From positions 806,001 to 870,000 of the forward strand of contig JAMXBD010000113.1 of NCBI GenBank assembly GCA_024138025.1: a stretch of DNA of 64,000 nucleotides, read 5' to 3'. The notes beneath the pieces are model-generated. The model made no database searches and was not told where the DNA came from. It saw nothing but the letters and a program-made list of their open reading frames with translations. Source of the DNA: Combretum micranthum. Lineage: Eukaryota; Streptophyta; Magnoliopsida; Myrtales; Combretaceae. Position 1 is the stretch's first letter, and each line of letters starts with the position of its first letter. Both the position numbers and the translations under genes were made by a program. This document shows positions 26,446-38,450 of the stretch, piece by piece.

Positions 26446-27151
26446 CGAAAGACCAATATGGCATGGGAGTAGGGCGACCAATTAGCTCAGTATATTGCTT
26501 CATTACCAACTCTGGTGACGGTCCGGGGAATATGTACAAATCAATAATGCCGCCGATAACCTTGTAAGTAATTCTATCACCTGTGTACTCTATGTCCATG
26601 CCATTGCTGTTGAGCAGCAAGACACCATGTGTTGTGCCTGCCTTTACTCGGCCGTCAGCTGAACGAGATCTAATGTCAATATAAAAGGGGTGAGAGCCAT
26701 AGAGATTAACATCAAGATTGGCACTTGCTATGTCAGCATTCCACAAAGTCAGCGAAACATCATGCTCCAGCTTGAATGTGCTCTTAGTGTGCTCGCCTAA
26801 TCCATAAAGAGAAGAGCTGTTTCGGGGGAGTGCTGAGGAAAGCTGGATATATTGATCCTTGAAAATTAGGAAAGTGCCAGGATTGGACTTTTCTGGTGAA
26901 GAATCGAAAAGAACATCACCGGATGAACGTCGTGTCACTGAAAATCCAAAGGGGGTGGTGTTGTGAAGGGTGAAGATGAGGTCTGAGCTGGTGAGGAGAC
27001 AAAAAGATCTGGAGGTGGAGAGGATTCCTGTTTTTCTGGATGAAAACGATGAGGAGAGCCCCTTTGGCGTGGAATGATGTCTTCTGGTACTTCCCATCTT
27101 TCCTTTTCAGGATCAGTAATTCGAACTCTTAAACGTTCATTCGTTTCAAAG
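26446..27151 (-). CDS. Copy 1 exon 2: N-terminal beta-sandwich region
   Basis: Encodes [20 protein letters not shown] through [14 protein letters not shown] and [11 protein letters not shown] to PMPYWSF, the GH31 N-terminal domain and the start of the catalytic barrel. One base appears missing near 26992, where copy 2 has CTCCCAGC and this copy CACCAGC, so LFVSSP and [10 protein letters not shown] are in different frames. The rest is open. Confidence 0.8.
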
Positions 27152-27754
27152 CTACCAAATTCACAAGCAATTAGATGAGCATGGTCAAATAAACATGTAA
27201 ATTGAAATTGAAGTTGCAATTTTATGGGAATCACTCTCGGAACCAGACCCAACATCACAGCCTACAAAACTTCAGTCCGTAATTCATATATAAATATAAA
27301 AAGCTGAACAATTATCTTTAACCTGTAGGTTGAACTTAAGGGTTTGAAGGAGAAAAATTTAGGTTTATGTTTGCTCTGAGTATAATTGACAACAACCCCA
27401 GGAATTCACAGCTCAAATCAAAAGTCCCATCTTCATTTTGCAGCCAACTAGGATAAAGCAACCTAAAGGACTCAACAAGAACAGGAAACTTGAAATTGTT
27501 TCTCTTTACTCCTTAAGATGCTTTTACGTTTCATTAATCATTAAGATTATTAGGAAGAAGATTATGTCATAATAATATTATAAAACAATTTCAAGAATCG
27601 AGATAATCATAACTATTGATTTGTAAATCGATGGAAAGTAAATGGAAAGGATACAAATCCGTCATGATACACAAGCATGATCATTTAAGATATATGCAGA
27701 AGATGAGGACAACAATAATTCACTTATATATATGTTATATAAAGGAAGAATTAC

Positions 27755-27960
27755 CTAGCTAGGAGATGGAGGGTCTTAATATCAGGTCCATAAACTGAGG
27801 ACTGCTTGATGAGATGAAGAGTGGCAGTTAACGAATTTCTGATGAGTCAACTGCAGTTGAACCAATTCTATATCCATACCCAATTTCCTCTCCCTCGGAC
27901 AGACTAAACACAGTAGTGAAATATAAAACATGTAAAACAAGGAACAGAAGGTGAAGCCAT
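27755..27960 (-). CDS. Copy 1 exon 1: signal peptide and N-terminus (disrupted)
   Basis: The ATG at 27960 opens a hydrophobic leader but meets TAG at codon 19. The frame that continues the protein (TTVFSLSEGEEIGYGYRIGS) is shifted, so an indel lies within the leader. A second frame change near 27835 separates VDSS from the following LTATLHLIKQSSVYGPDIKT. The exon ends ...GCTAG before GTAATT, giving the same phase as copy 2. The leader suggests secretion to the cell wall. Confidence 0.6.
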
Positions 27961-29996
27961 TTTTGATGATAACTATGTTTATGTCTGTGATGATGACTGA
28001 GGATATGTCAGCTCAGTCTTCTTCTTTTTCTCCATCAGTTGTGATAAAAATGCAAAAAAAAGTGATAGATTAGGATATGGCTCACTATGTTAGTTTCATA
28101 ATTGTATTTGTCCAAGCAATAGACTATAAACAGTTGCTTCTTTTTAGTGGCCCATTATATTGGAAAAATGCACAGCCATTGTGTCTCTTTAATGGATTGA
28201 AGTATGCTATGAATTCCGCAAAATCTTCCAATCTAGTCAATAACTTATGTAATGGGCCAATCACAGCGATGGTTATGGCTGTTTATATATGTTCTTCAAC
28301 TCCAAGAAGCGTTTGATGACCTTACTCGTTGGTTATCAATGTGGTCTTCATAGCTGTCATTGGTCACCATTGTTTCTTAAGGGACCACTGGACCACAGGT
28401 TGAGAAATAATGCGTAACGCAATCAAGTTACTGCTACTAACACGGTCAGCCCTTTGCAGACAATTCCATTCCAGCTTTTGAGCCGCTGCTGTTGTGCTCC
28501 GAAGCTAAAGGCATCACCACGGGAGAGTTTGTCCTATGTTTTGTTATTGTAAGTAGGCTGCTAAAAAAACCATTCGAATTGTGAACCGAAGAAGAACATA
28601 TCAAAATTGAATCAAAATTTTGTTTTTTTGTTTTTTTTTAAATGGATTAGTTTGTGGCTCGGTTCGGTAAATAGTAGATAGTTTGCAGCTCTGTTCAAGA
28701 TCCCAATCAAATTGTATGTTTAAATTGAGCTGAACCGAATCCCAAACCATTTTACATATTTAAGAAAAAAAATTCAAACATATTTTTAAATTATTTTATT
28801 AAAAATTTAATTATTTTTTAAATTTTTTATTACGATATGTATCCTTGGTGAAAGTGGAAATAAATTGATCATGTCATGTTGCATTTTTTGAGTTATGTTA
28901 CAAATAAGTTAATTTTTAGGTTTTAGCCTTTAGTGTTCCGAACATCTTTTTCTTTTTTAAACTTTATCGCATTAATTAGTACATTTTGTTATGTAGTTGC
29001 TTATAGATTTATATAATTAATAATGTGTTGAGAAGAAGTATAACATATTAAAAAATTGCTATATTTTAAGTTTATTGAGTCCAATATATTATTATAGTTC
29101 AAAATAATTCAAAAGAATGACACTGATATACAATTATAGTTTCACGATAGATGAAATCTCCCATACCTTAAGTTTTATATATTTACTTAGTTAAATAATT
29201 AATTTTAAATATTTTTATTTGTATCTGTATTAGTGATAAGAAATTTATAATTGAAGCCTTCTTATAAAATGTATTTTTGTTTGGGAAAAATGCAGTCAAA
29301 TGTCGGCATTTATGCACTTTGTGTGAAATAGGACCCCAATTATAAAATATGCATTTGGGGTTGTATTTTCTAATTTCATGCATTTATGGATTTTTGTCTG
29401 ACATAGCATTTTTAAAACATTAAAATAAATGGCTTAGCATTTTTTTCTATTCAATTATTTTATTAACGTATGCTTTTTCTCTCTCCCCTTAAAAGATTTT
29501 CTCTCCTCCCTCCCTCCTTTTTTACAAACACACACAATTTATAGTACAAAATAAACCCTATTGAAATCCTAATCGAAATTATAATGATCAATTTGAAACC
29601 TTAATTCGAAATTACAATTGAGTATGTCAAAACTTTAACCCTCAGAATTAACTAATGGAGGCTCTTGAACAAAGTTGGGTTTTTTTTGGGCAAAGAAGGC
29701 TTTTACATTAAGAAAAGATTGTAATATGACCCTCAATTCTATTGGGTAATATTATATATTATGTATAGTGCTTGTCCTATGTGTAGAAATAGTCTCATGT
29801 ATTTATATATTTTTATTATTATTTGCAGATTGCACATGGTTGAAGTTAGTGAAAGAGTTATTAGTCTATACTATGGTGGAGTACTTAAAGTGGTCCTCTA
29901 AACTGTTATGTATGCAGGAGGTTTGAGGGAAGACTTGTTGTTAATGCAAGCAATCTGACTAATACTGATTGATAAAGGCAATAGAAAAAAAGATTG
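27961..29996. other. 5' flank of copy 1 and intergenic sequence
   Basis: Promoter side of copy 1. A minus-strand TATA-like ATATATAAAC lies at 28281-28290, about 320 bases before the ATG, weak evidence for a promoter. At 28570-28760 words such as GGTTCGGT and ACCGAATC suggest an old small hAT-like element, ends not found. At 29300-29365 a short inverted pair (ACCCCAA and TTGGGGT) surrounds an AT-rich loop. No gene is recognised. Confidence 0.4.
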
Positions 29997-32900
29997 TGTA
30001 AACCCCGAGAATTTTCATCCAGTATACAAATAGAAATATAAATATAAAAATAGATGGTCAATGTAGGACTCAATAAAGGTCCTAAAATAAGACTACAAGT
30101 AGTTATGTATCTATATATATATATGTATATCTTTAAACCCTAAAACAAAGTCCTCTATATAGTAACGAATACCAAAGACAAGATTTCGTAACTGGTATTG
30201 AAAACTCAAAATATAGAAATAATTAAAATACGATTTCAAATATATTAGAAAGTAAATCAACAATAAAGCTTATAGTTAGAAAATGATAATTTAGGATGAA
30301 CAGTTAGAGTTATAAATACACAATAAGAACAGAAATAAATCATAACTAACAATCTAAACTTCAAATAAATATTTGGATCACACTATCATTCTAGTTAGAG
30401 AATTCTCAAGCTTTTAAAGACTAAAACCAAAATTGGCCTATTAAGCTTATAAAACCTAATCGGTGGGATAAAACCTTAAAAATAATTAATCGCATAAATT
30501 TTAAATTCAAAGTTGAACTCAAAGATAAACCAGAAAATTTGTAAAAGTTTTAAATAAATTTTTGGAGACACAACTCCTAAATAACTAATATATTTATACC
30601 TTTTTAGCTTAATAAACTATCCTAAAAATAATTAATTAAATAATATTATATAAATTAATGACCATATTTGGTGCAAATTGGAGAAGAAATACGGCTAAAA
30701 TCTCCTCAATTTTTGCACAGCCAACCACCAACAAGTTGCCAAATTATTCACATAAAAGTCAACAAATTCACACATAACAACCAATCAAAATTGGCCACCT
30801 AATTAGCTTATTAAATGTGAAGAAAATGTGCAAATTCAAGTGAATTTGGTGGAGATGTTGGCCAAAATTTTGCTGTGCTGCTGCATCATTCTTCTATATA
30901 TATATATATATTCTTAATGAACAACAAATAAAACCCTTCAATTGCACCAAAACAACCACAATAAACCACACAAACAACAGCCTAAACTAGCAGCAAAAAC
31001 ACTTACAAACACAACCACTAAAATAAGATTTAATAAGCTTAACACAAGCTTAGGAAAAGAGCAAACAAAAGTAAGTAAAAATTCGTTTTAAGTTAAGTTT
31101 ATATGTTAAACATTAGCCTAAACAATAAACTATAAAATTCTTAAACATTCCCTCATGAAATAAGTGATAGTGACATGTGTTGACTCACACATGGACAAGG
31201 TAGAAGCATGACCACTCACTTGCAAAAGAAGCTATTTTCACCTTACAAATTTTGCAAGATATCCCAAGACTATGTAAAAAAGGACTAAAGTAACCCTTAA
31301 CAAAATCACAACTCACACATGTGAAAACACTTTCAAATTTCATTGAAGGCACAAAAAATTCAACTTCACTCTTTCTTGACACCAAAATAACAATAGCAAT
31401 TGTAACACCAAACACCTTCTTTTACCTATCTTCAATTCCTTAAGAAATTTAAACACCACCTTTCTTACTAAACCATCAAAGAAAGAAGAAGGAACAACTT
31501 CCGACTAACTCAAAAGGCAATGTTTTCATCTCTAAAACTATCTTCATAGAATTCATTAGAATACATGATAGACTTAGAATCATCTTAGAATGAAGATTAA
31601 GATTTCATATCTTTATATTTATGCATTTTATCTTACAACATTCAAACTAAGAATATGAAAAATGAAGGGCTGACAAGCTAGAAGAGAAATAAAAAGATAA
31701 ATACTTTTGAAACATGGTAACTTTAATCAAATCATGTCAAACAGCAATATAAGGAAACTAGGAATTAACATAACTTCACTAACATAATGATTTATGTAGT
31801 AAACATAGAGGTAGAACTATAATAGACACTTATACATAGTTATCTTGATCAAACAAGAGTAATATAACTATGATATCATAAGCTAAAACATGGCCATAAT
31901 CCAACAAAGAGCACTAGTCATGGTTGAGATCATGACGTGATCTCCTCAGAAGTCTAAATTTACAACCGTGATTCTTACTATACTAAAATTTAGACATATC
32001 ATGGTCGTAAACCTGGGGAGTGATCTCCTTGGAAAGAAAACTTTATACTCATTATGGCCGTGATGTATCCCCCGATCCTCTTGGATCTCATTTTTCAATA
32101 CCCATCACGGCCATAATGGACCCTGTGATCTTCACTATACTTAAGTTTGAAGCCATTCACGATCGTAATATAGGAAATTATATTTTAGGCCATAAAACTT
32201 GCATTGATCACGGCTATGATGGTGCCTATGATCTCTTCTAATCTGCATCTCAACACCTACCACAACCATGATATAACCCGTTATCTTCACAGACAAAAAT
32301 TTTATACTTATTGTGCCCATAATCCTGCTTATTATCACCAATGACGGCTTACGTCATGCTCGTGATACATTGCCTTATCTCATCACTACCCAAATGACGC
32401 CTATGATCTACACCTTAACCTTAGGACCTTGTAACATATAAAATTTCTTAAATTGATGAAAAGATCAAGGTTTAGGAATAATTAAGCATTTCAATTTAAA
32501 ATTTCATTGGATAATATGCGGATATAACTTAGAATCAAATAATTAATCTTAAGAAATACATACATAAGAATATAGATTTTAGTCTTCATAATTTTTAAAT
32601 TAAGGCCATAAATATAGATCAATGTAAGCTATGGAAATTTCAAGTAGTGTGATCTTAATAATTGAATATATATATTTAAATCAAGATGAAGAGAAACATA
32701 ATGAAAATAGAAATGCAATATGAGTTTCAACTAAGTATAGGGCAATGAAAAAAAATAAGTTCATATAAATTTTATAACTTAACATAAGAAACATCGACTT
32801 CAAGAACATTGAAACAAATATCTATACTGTAAAATTGACCCAGAGATAAGAGAAAAGCATAAGAATATTAAAAACTTGAGTCTAGGACACAAGAATATAG

Positions 32901-33009
32901 TATTATATTATGCGAAGTAAGTATAATGATGAGTACCTATTATTTCAATTCTTAGGAAACACAAATTAACTTTGGATTTCCTATAAGATTGCTACGATAA
33001 CTAAGCAAG
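29997..33009. mobile_element. Large LTR-like element, ends tentative
   Basis: Starts TGTAAACCCCGAG, a form often seen at the ends of large plant gypsy LTRs, preceded by GATTG (29992-29996). GATTG also occurs at 33010-33014, but the base pair before it is AG rather than CA, so the right end is uncertain. No protein domain is seen. The interior holds a CA-rich stretch (30945-31030) and a diverged motif cassette (31905-32420). Could be a solo LTR or a decayed interior. Confidence 0.35.
31905..32420. repeat. Diverged repeats of an ATCACGGCCATGAT-like motif
   Basis: A near-palindromic word (forms such as ATCACGGCCATAATGG, ATCACGGCTATGATGG, TTATGGCCGTGATG, TCACGATCGTAAT) recurs about every 60-75 bases, with weakly similar filler (GATCTCCT/GATCTTC). 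It looks like an old tandem array. The minor open frames here are by-products. Confidence 0.65.
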
Positions 33010-33466
33010 GATTGACAGATGAACAACTTTGACTTTATCACATTGTTTATGTTTGTAGTATGGTTTCATATGTAAAAATATATTAAAATAGCTATGTATA
33101 TGGGTTAAGAATATCGTATGCTACTTGATGTTTGTTTGATTGCTTAACTAATATAATAAAAAAAAAATCGTTTGTATGTTATATATATTGTATGAAAATT
33201 TTTAAGCTTGTCTGTAATTTGTATGATTCCCTCTAAATATGATTTAATGCGAATGGACCCTATAATACACTTATTATGAATTGCATAAATTGCATTGGTG
33301 CATTTAAAATGTGGTGAACTCGTTACGTGTTAACGTTTTAGTTATATGGTTTGGGTTTTTATGGTAAAATTTCCTTGATTTTCTTAAGGTTGCCCTATTC
33401 TGCTCGATTCTTTAGGAACTAAACTAGCATTTGAAGGAATGCTGCCGAGTTTCAACATGACATAGC

Positions 33467-35623
33467 TGTAGAAAAAAATGAATGAAAGTGTAATTAGGCT
33501 TGTTTACATGCATATGTGGAAGTGGAAGCTATAAGGCGGTTTCTAAATTGGTTTTAAGTTCACTTAACCAACCATTATCTTTTTTTGCCAATTTTGCTCC
33601 ATTTATGTATTTACAATGGTAATAATAAAGAGATAAGGAAGGAAAAGATTACATTGTGACATAATGTGGAGTTCGACCTATCCCTCAATCTCCATGGTCC
33701 ACAATTGCCTCACTTAATGAGGACTTTACAAATTTCATTCAACAAAAAATGCCTCACAAAGAGGAGGACTTTATAACATGCCTTACAATCGAGGACTTCA
33801 CATTTGCCTCACAAAGAGAACTTCACAATTGCCTACATACATGGAGGACTTCACCACAATAAAAAAAAAAAAAACATGTGAATAATGTCTTACGATCTCA
33901 CTATAACTCTATCTATCAACAAATATAAATACAGTTTGAGAGATTATTTTCACATAATATCATCTTATTAAGCTTTACTCTCTTATATAAAAACACTTCA
34001 AACACTCTATTTATAATCTCTTAACACAAGCTAGCTCTTATCCCTCAAAATAGTCACTAATGATCGGATTAGAAAGTTTGTAACGACTATTTTTTTGGCA
34101 TAGACAGAGCATACTAGTGAGTCAGTCCAATCGAGCCTAAAGTTGAGGGTTTGGTCTAGCCTGTGGTTGCCTCTAGCTATTTCGACAATATTTCATATTT
34201 TGGCCATAACTTTCTCGTCTGAACTCCGATTAAAGTTGTTCAAGATGCTACGGAAGGCTTAGAGAGAGATCTGCAACTTTTATGTTTTGAGCTTTGAGAA
34301 ATTATGATGTAGGACATGAAGAACATATAATTATTTTAGAAAGATTACAATTGCTTTTTCTAGATTGAATAGGATTAATATTAATTTAATAGGAGCATAA
34401 TCTTTTTTCAATAAGATTAATGTCAGTCTTTTTATACCAAGTCATTGAATTAGATTCCATTTCAATTGTACAAATAAACTAGACCTGTAGAATAAAAAAT
34501 ATATTTTTTTTGTCTCTCCTCTCTCTCTTGGTATTCTATGATGGAATTAACAGGTTGATGGAATATTGCTTTCTGGTAGTCATGCATAAACCAACAGATT
34601 GTAATGTTTATCCTTTTCTAAAATTTGTACTCTTATAGATTGTTCAAATTTTGATGCCTATTTGTTTGGGTATTCTCAAAACCAATAAACACGTAGAAGA
34701 TTATCTTTTGGCAATCATGCGTGATTCAATAAGTTTCAAGTCACTCGTCACTTTTTAAGTATTCGCTAAATCAATTGATTGTGACACTTATCTTTCTTTT
34801 CTTCCACTGCATTAGTTGTTATTAGAGTTGACGTTCGTATTGGAATATCATTACACCATGAAGGCAAGCCAATGATGAAAATTCAAGGGCAAATTATGTC
34901 CACCTTGAGGAAAATGATGCAGGACATGAAGACTATATCATTATTTTAGAAAGATTACGATTTTTTTTCTAGATTTAATATAATTAATGTTAATTTGATA
35001 GGGGCATAATCTTTTTAATAGGATAAATGTCATTTTATTTATATCAAGTCATTTAATTATATTCCATTTCAATATATAAATAAACTAAACTTGTAAATGT
35101 TGAGACAAAGATTTATTATGGAATAAAAAATATTTTTTTGTCTCTCCTGGTATTCTATGATGGAATCAACAGATTGATGGAAGATTGCTTTCTGGTGTTC
35201 ATGCGTGAATCAACAGATTGCAATGTTTATCATTTTCCAAAATTCGTACTCTTATAGAGTTTACGAATTTTAATGGCTATTTGTCTGGGTATTCTGAAAA
35301 CCAATAGACATATAGAAGATCATCTTCTAGCAATCGTGCATGATTCAATGGGTTTCGATAATATCACTCGTCACTGTCTAGATATTCGCAGAATCAATGG
35401 ATTATAATACTTATATCTTTTTTTTTCCATTACGTCAAATTATAAAAGAAGTAGGGCCTAAAATGGGCTTGAAGCCATCGGCAATAATAAGCATAAACAT
35501 AACAAAGCTCAACATATCACAAACAAGTTTTTTCTTATTAAATGTAACTTAAATAAATTATAGAGCATTTATGCAATATATTTTCTCATCAAAACAAGAT
35601 TGTAACCTCCATATGGTTCAATA
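33467..35623 (-). repeat. Left (3') LTR of outer element, split by the mini-LTR element
   Basis: Homologous to 37414-38445 on both sides of the insertion 34305-35437. Shared landmarks are TTTACATGCATATG near the start, TGCCTCACAAAGA, GGTCTAGCCTGTGGTTG and GTTTTGAGCTTTGAGA before the break, then CCTAAAATG and AAACAAGTTTTT after it. A minus-strand TATA box TTATAAATAGAG lies at 34004-34015. Confidence 0.82.
34305..35437 (+). mobile_element. 1.13-kb mini LTR element (TRIM-like or internally deleted gypsy)
   Basis: The exact 5-bp duplication AATTA flanks it (34300-34304 and 35438-35442). The 5' LTR is 34305-34814 (starts TGATGTAGGACATG) and the 3' LTR is 34915-35437 (starts TGATGCAGGACATG, ends GTCA). 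Only 100 bases separate them. These hold a degraded PBS TGTTATTAGAGT at 34817-34828 (9 of 12 to TGGTATCAGAGC) and a short remnant ending CACCTTGAGGAAAA, which resembles the pol-end/PPT region of gypsy elements. The related uninterrupted LTR (around 38245-38260) shows the empty site. Confidence 0.85.
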
Positions 35624-35831
35624 ATCTCCCCATTTTTATGAGAACAATTATTGCACAATATTGCTTCCCCTCAACGTAGCGCTTCCCTTATTATGCATTT
35701 GGGTAAAATCTCACTTGTGAAAGATGTAATGCTCAATTAATGGTTCCAAAGCTATATGTAATAAACAACTTATTAATTGCAATTTAACTCCCTCAGTTAA
35801 GCACTTCGGGTAAAAGCTCATTTGTAAATAT

Positions 35832-37253
35832 TGTAGGGTTTTATTGATACAAAAATTTCGAAGAGTTTTGTAAAAACATAGCGGAAAAATGAAAACCCTA
35901 TACCAGTATCCATTTTTCTTGATTAGATCTGAATAATAAAAAAGGTTTCTTGAATATACCTTATATTGATGCTTTCAAAACGATCATCAGATCCGATTTG
36001 TAGGAACCACAGTCTCGTAATCCCCTCTACGGTACCCACACACGAACGATTGTGTGCTAGCACTTAAGAACACGAATCCAATTCGTGTCAGAATTATTTT
36101 TCTTCTTTTCTCTTTTAGGTTTGCAGAATTTCTCTGCCATCTAATGTGACGTCAAAGAGTCTAACCTAAAAGGCTGTTTATATATATATATATATATATA
36201 TATAGACATGTAGGAAACCTTAGAAAATAAATATGATGAGATATTTATTTAATATTTAATAAAATACATTATTTCATTAAATATTAATTATATGTCATAA
36301 TCATTTATTATTCTTAAAATATTTAAGAATAATAAATATAATAATTCCTATAGGTTTAAATATAAACCCATAATATATTTCATTCGTTCTTTTGTGTGTG
36401 ACCCTATAGGTACACCTAATGTTGACAGTAGGTCCTAAACACCTTTTCGATTTGCAAGACATCATTGTCCTCTAACAAGACATTATGTCTACCCAAATTA
36501 AGTGAATATCAGTAATCCGATTTTTTTCTGATCTATAATTTATGTCATTATCCTTTTGTCACATGATATCTAGATTGAACATAAGACATGGAAAATGTCA
36601 TTCTTATATTGTTCAATCTTATCATTTCTCGATTTCCAAGTGATCTGATAATACAAATGAAATTGATCACACTATCAATTCATTTGAGCATGGCCATGCA
36701 TTTCTCAGTCTCACTTATCGAGAGGTCCAGAGATATCTCTCTCATAACGAGATGGACAAATCCCATCTTAATCACTCAACTTTCTCTACATGATATATAT
36801 TATACCCAAACTTAACCTTTATAATTATCCGGTTAAAGATAATGTTTGATTGAGTTGAAACATAACGTTTTCATGTTGGAACCTATGGTGATTTCAGGTC
36901 TAAGGATACGCTGACATAATTATTATGAAAATCACTTATGACAATATTCCATGTAGTGATCTCATAGTGGGTCAGTTCAGCACACAGTCATCTATTATGT
37001 GCCTATGAGTTTGATTTGTATCACCATACAAATAGACATCCCATGTTTACCAAATAAAAACTCATACTAGATTTAATTCATTATTATTCCCATAATAATG
37101 AGCATCTAGGAACATTCAGAATAATAAATTATTCATGAATTTCTATTATAAAATAAATATGCAAACAATACAAAAGAAATGCCTCTATTTATTTATATAT
37201 ATAAATATCAAATGACAATATCTAGTAATTGGCCTAGGGCACAATCACTAATA
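35832..37253 (-). mobile_element. 1.42-kb solo LTR inside the outer element
   Basis: The exact 5-bp duplication AATAT flanks it (35827-35831 and 37254-37258). On the plus strand it runs TGTAGGGTTTTATTGATAC to GGGCACAATCACTAATA. On the minus strand it therefore starts TATTAGTGATTGTGCCC, one base from a canonical TG start. An (AT)n run lies at 36179-36204. No coding capacity; frames such as 36588-36815 are incidental. It supplies most of the apparent interior of the outer element. Confidence 0.82.
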
Positions 37254-37399
37254 AATATATGATGCTAAACTAAAAGAATTAAACTATATTCAATAAACAA
37301 CTCATTTTTAAGCACACAAAAACACATAAGCTTAGCATTTTTATAAAAACCACATAAATTTTTCTCTAAGATGTAACTAAGCTTTAACCTTAGAGACCA

Positions 37400-37411
37400 G
37401 CTCTGATACTA
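37400..37411 (-). promoter_or_regulatory. Primer-binding site of the outer LTR element
   Basis: On the minus strand it reads TAGTATCAGAGC, 11 of 12 to the initiator-Met tRNA PBS, two bases from the LTR end at 37414. It fixes the element's orientation as minus. Confidence 0.8.
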
Positions 37412-37413
37412 AT

Positions 37414-38445
37414 TGTAGAAGAAAAAAAATGAATGAAACTGCAACTAGGTTTGTTTACATGCATATGCGGAAGCAGAAGCTACAAGACAGGTTTCTAAAC
37501 CGATATTTAGCTCACTTAACCAATCATTATCTCTTTTTCTAAATTTGCTCAATTCATGCAATAACAACAATAATAATCAAGAGATGAGGAAGGAGAAGAT
37601 TATGTCAGGATATAACTTGGCCTACTTCTTAGTCTCCATAGTCTACAATTACCTTACTGAAGGAGGATATCACACATTTGATTCAACGAAAAATGCCTCA
37701 CAAAGAAGACTTTACCATAATGCCTCACAACCGAAGACTTCACGTTTGTCTCACAAACAGGAATTCACATTTGCATACACATAGGTAGGACTTTACCAGA
37801 ATACTCAAACAAAAAATGTGAATACTACCTTACAATATTAGCTCACTAATCTCACTATGGCACCATTCACTCAACAAATGCAAATACAATTTACGAGAGC
37901 ATTTTCACATAATATATATTATTAAGCTTTATTTTCTTATATAAAAACATTCCAGTAATCTCTCAACACAAGCTAGCTATTGCCCCTCAAAACAGGCACC
38001 AATAGTTGAATCAGAAAGTCTATAATGACTAATTTTTTTTTTTTTTGTTTAGATAAAACACATCAACAAGCCGGTCCAATTGAGCCCAAAGTTGAGGGCT
38101 TGGTCTAGCCTGTGGTTGTTTCTAGCCATTTCGATATTGTTTCGTATATTGGCCATAACTTTCTTGTTCGGATTTCAATTAAGGTGATTCAAGAAGCTAC
38201 GTAAAGCTTAGAGAGAGCTATACAATTTTTGTGTTTTGAGCTTTGAGAGATTCTAAAAGAATCAGGACCTAAAATGTGCTTAAAGTAACCAACAATAAAA
38301 AGCATAAACAAAAACACAAATAAAACAAAGTTTAAACATATTACAAACAAGTTTTTCTCATTAAATGTAAGTTAACTAAGTTATGGACATTTGTGCAATA
38401 CATTTTCTCATCAAAATAAGATTGTGACCTCTACATGGTTTAACA
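37414..38445 (-). repeat. Right (5') LTR of outer element
   Basis: Uninterrupted 1.03-kb LTR starting TGTAGAAG and ending TTAACA on the plus strand. It serves as the empty-site reference for the mini-element inserted in the left LTR. Confidence 0.82.
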
Positions 38446-38450
38446 ATAGC

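Larger units (their letters stand above)
24056..27960 (-). pseudogene. AGLU1-like: Alpha-glucosidase (GH31, AGLU1-like) copy 1, frame-disrupted
   Basis: Five-exon gene for a GH31 retaining alpha-glucosidase of the plant apoplastic type, which removes terminal alpha-1,4-linked glucose from malto-oligosaccharides. Exons (transcript order): 27960-27755, 27151-26446, 26232-26002, 25922-25282, 25009-24056; all introns are GT-AG. Key GH31 features are kept: the WTDIDYMD substrate-site motif, the nucleophile Asp in GLWLDMNE (codon 25717-25719) and the acid/base Asp in HWTGDN (codon 25423-25425). Roughly ten 1-2 base indels break the frame: two in exon 1, one near 26992, three in exon 4 (about 25907, 25879, 25740), and four in exon 5 (about 24970, 24460, 24400, 24293). 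Several fall in A runs. It is either a young pseudogene or indel-rich assembly sequence. Inverted relative to copy 2. Confidence 0.85.
33467..38445 (-). mobile_element. Short non-autonomous LTR retrotransposon (outer element of a nest)
   Basis: Flanked by the exact 5-bp duplication ATAGC (33462-33466 and 38446-38450). Two LTRs, each starting TGTAGAA on the plus strand, lie at 33467-35623 (interrupted) and 37414-38445. The PBS is at 37400-37411 next to the right LTR, and a purine-rich tract (minus-strand ATGGGGAGATTAT) lies next to the left LTR, so the element reads on the minus strand. Without its nested insertions the interior is only about 360 bases and codes for nothing, so it must have moved with proteins from another element. 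The ends and PPT context look Ty1/copia-like, an inference without any protein domain. LTR divergence is clearly visible, so it is not recent. Confidence 0.82.
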
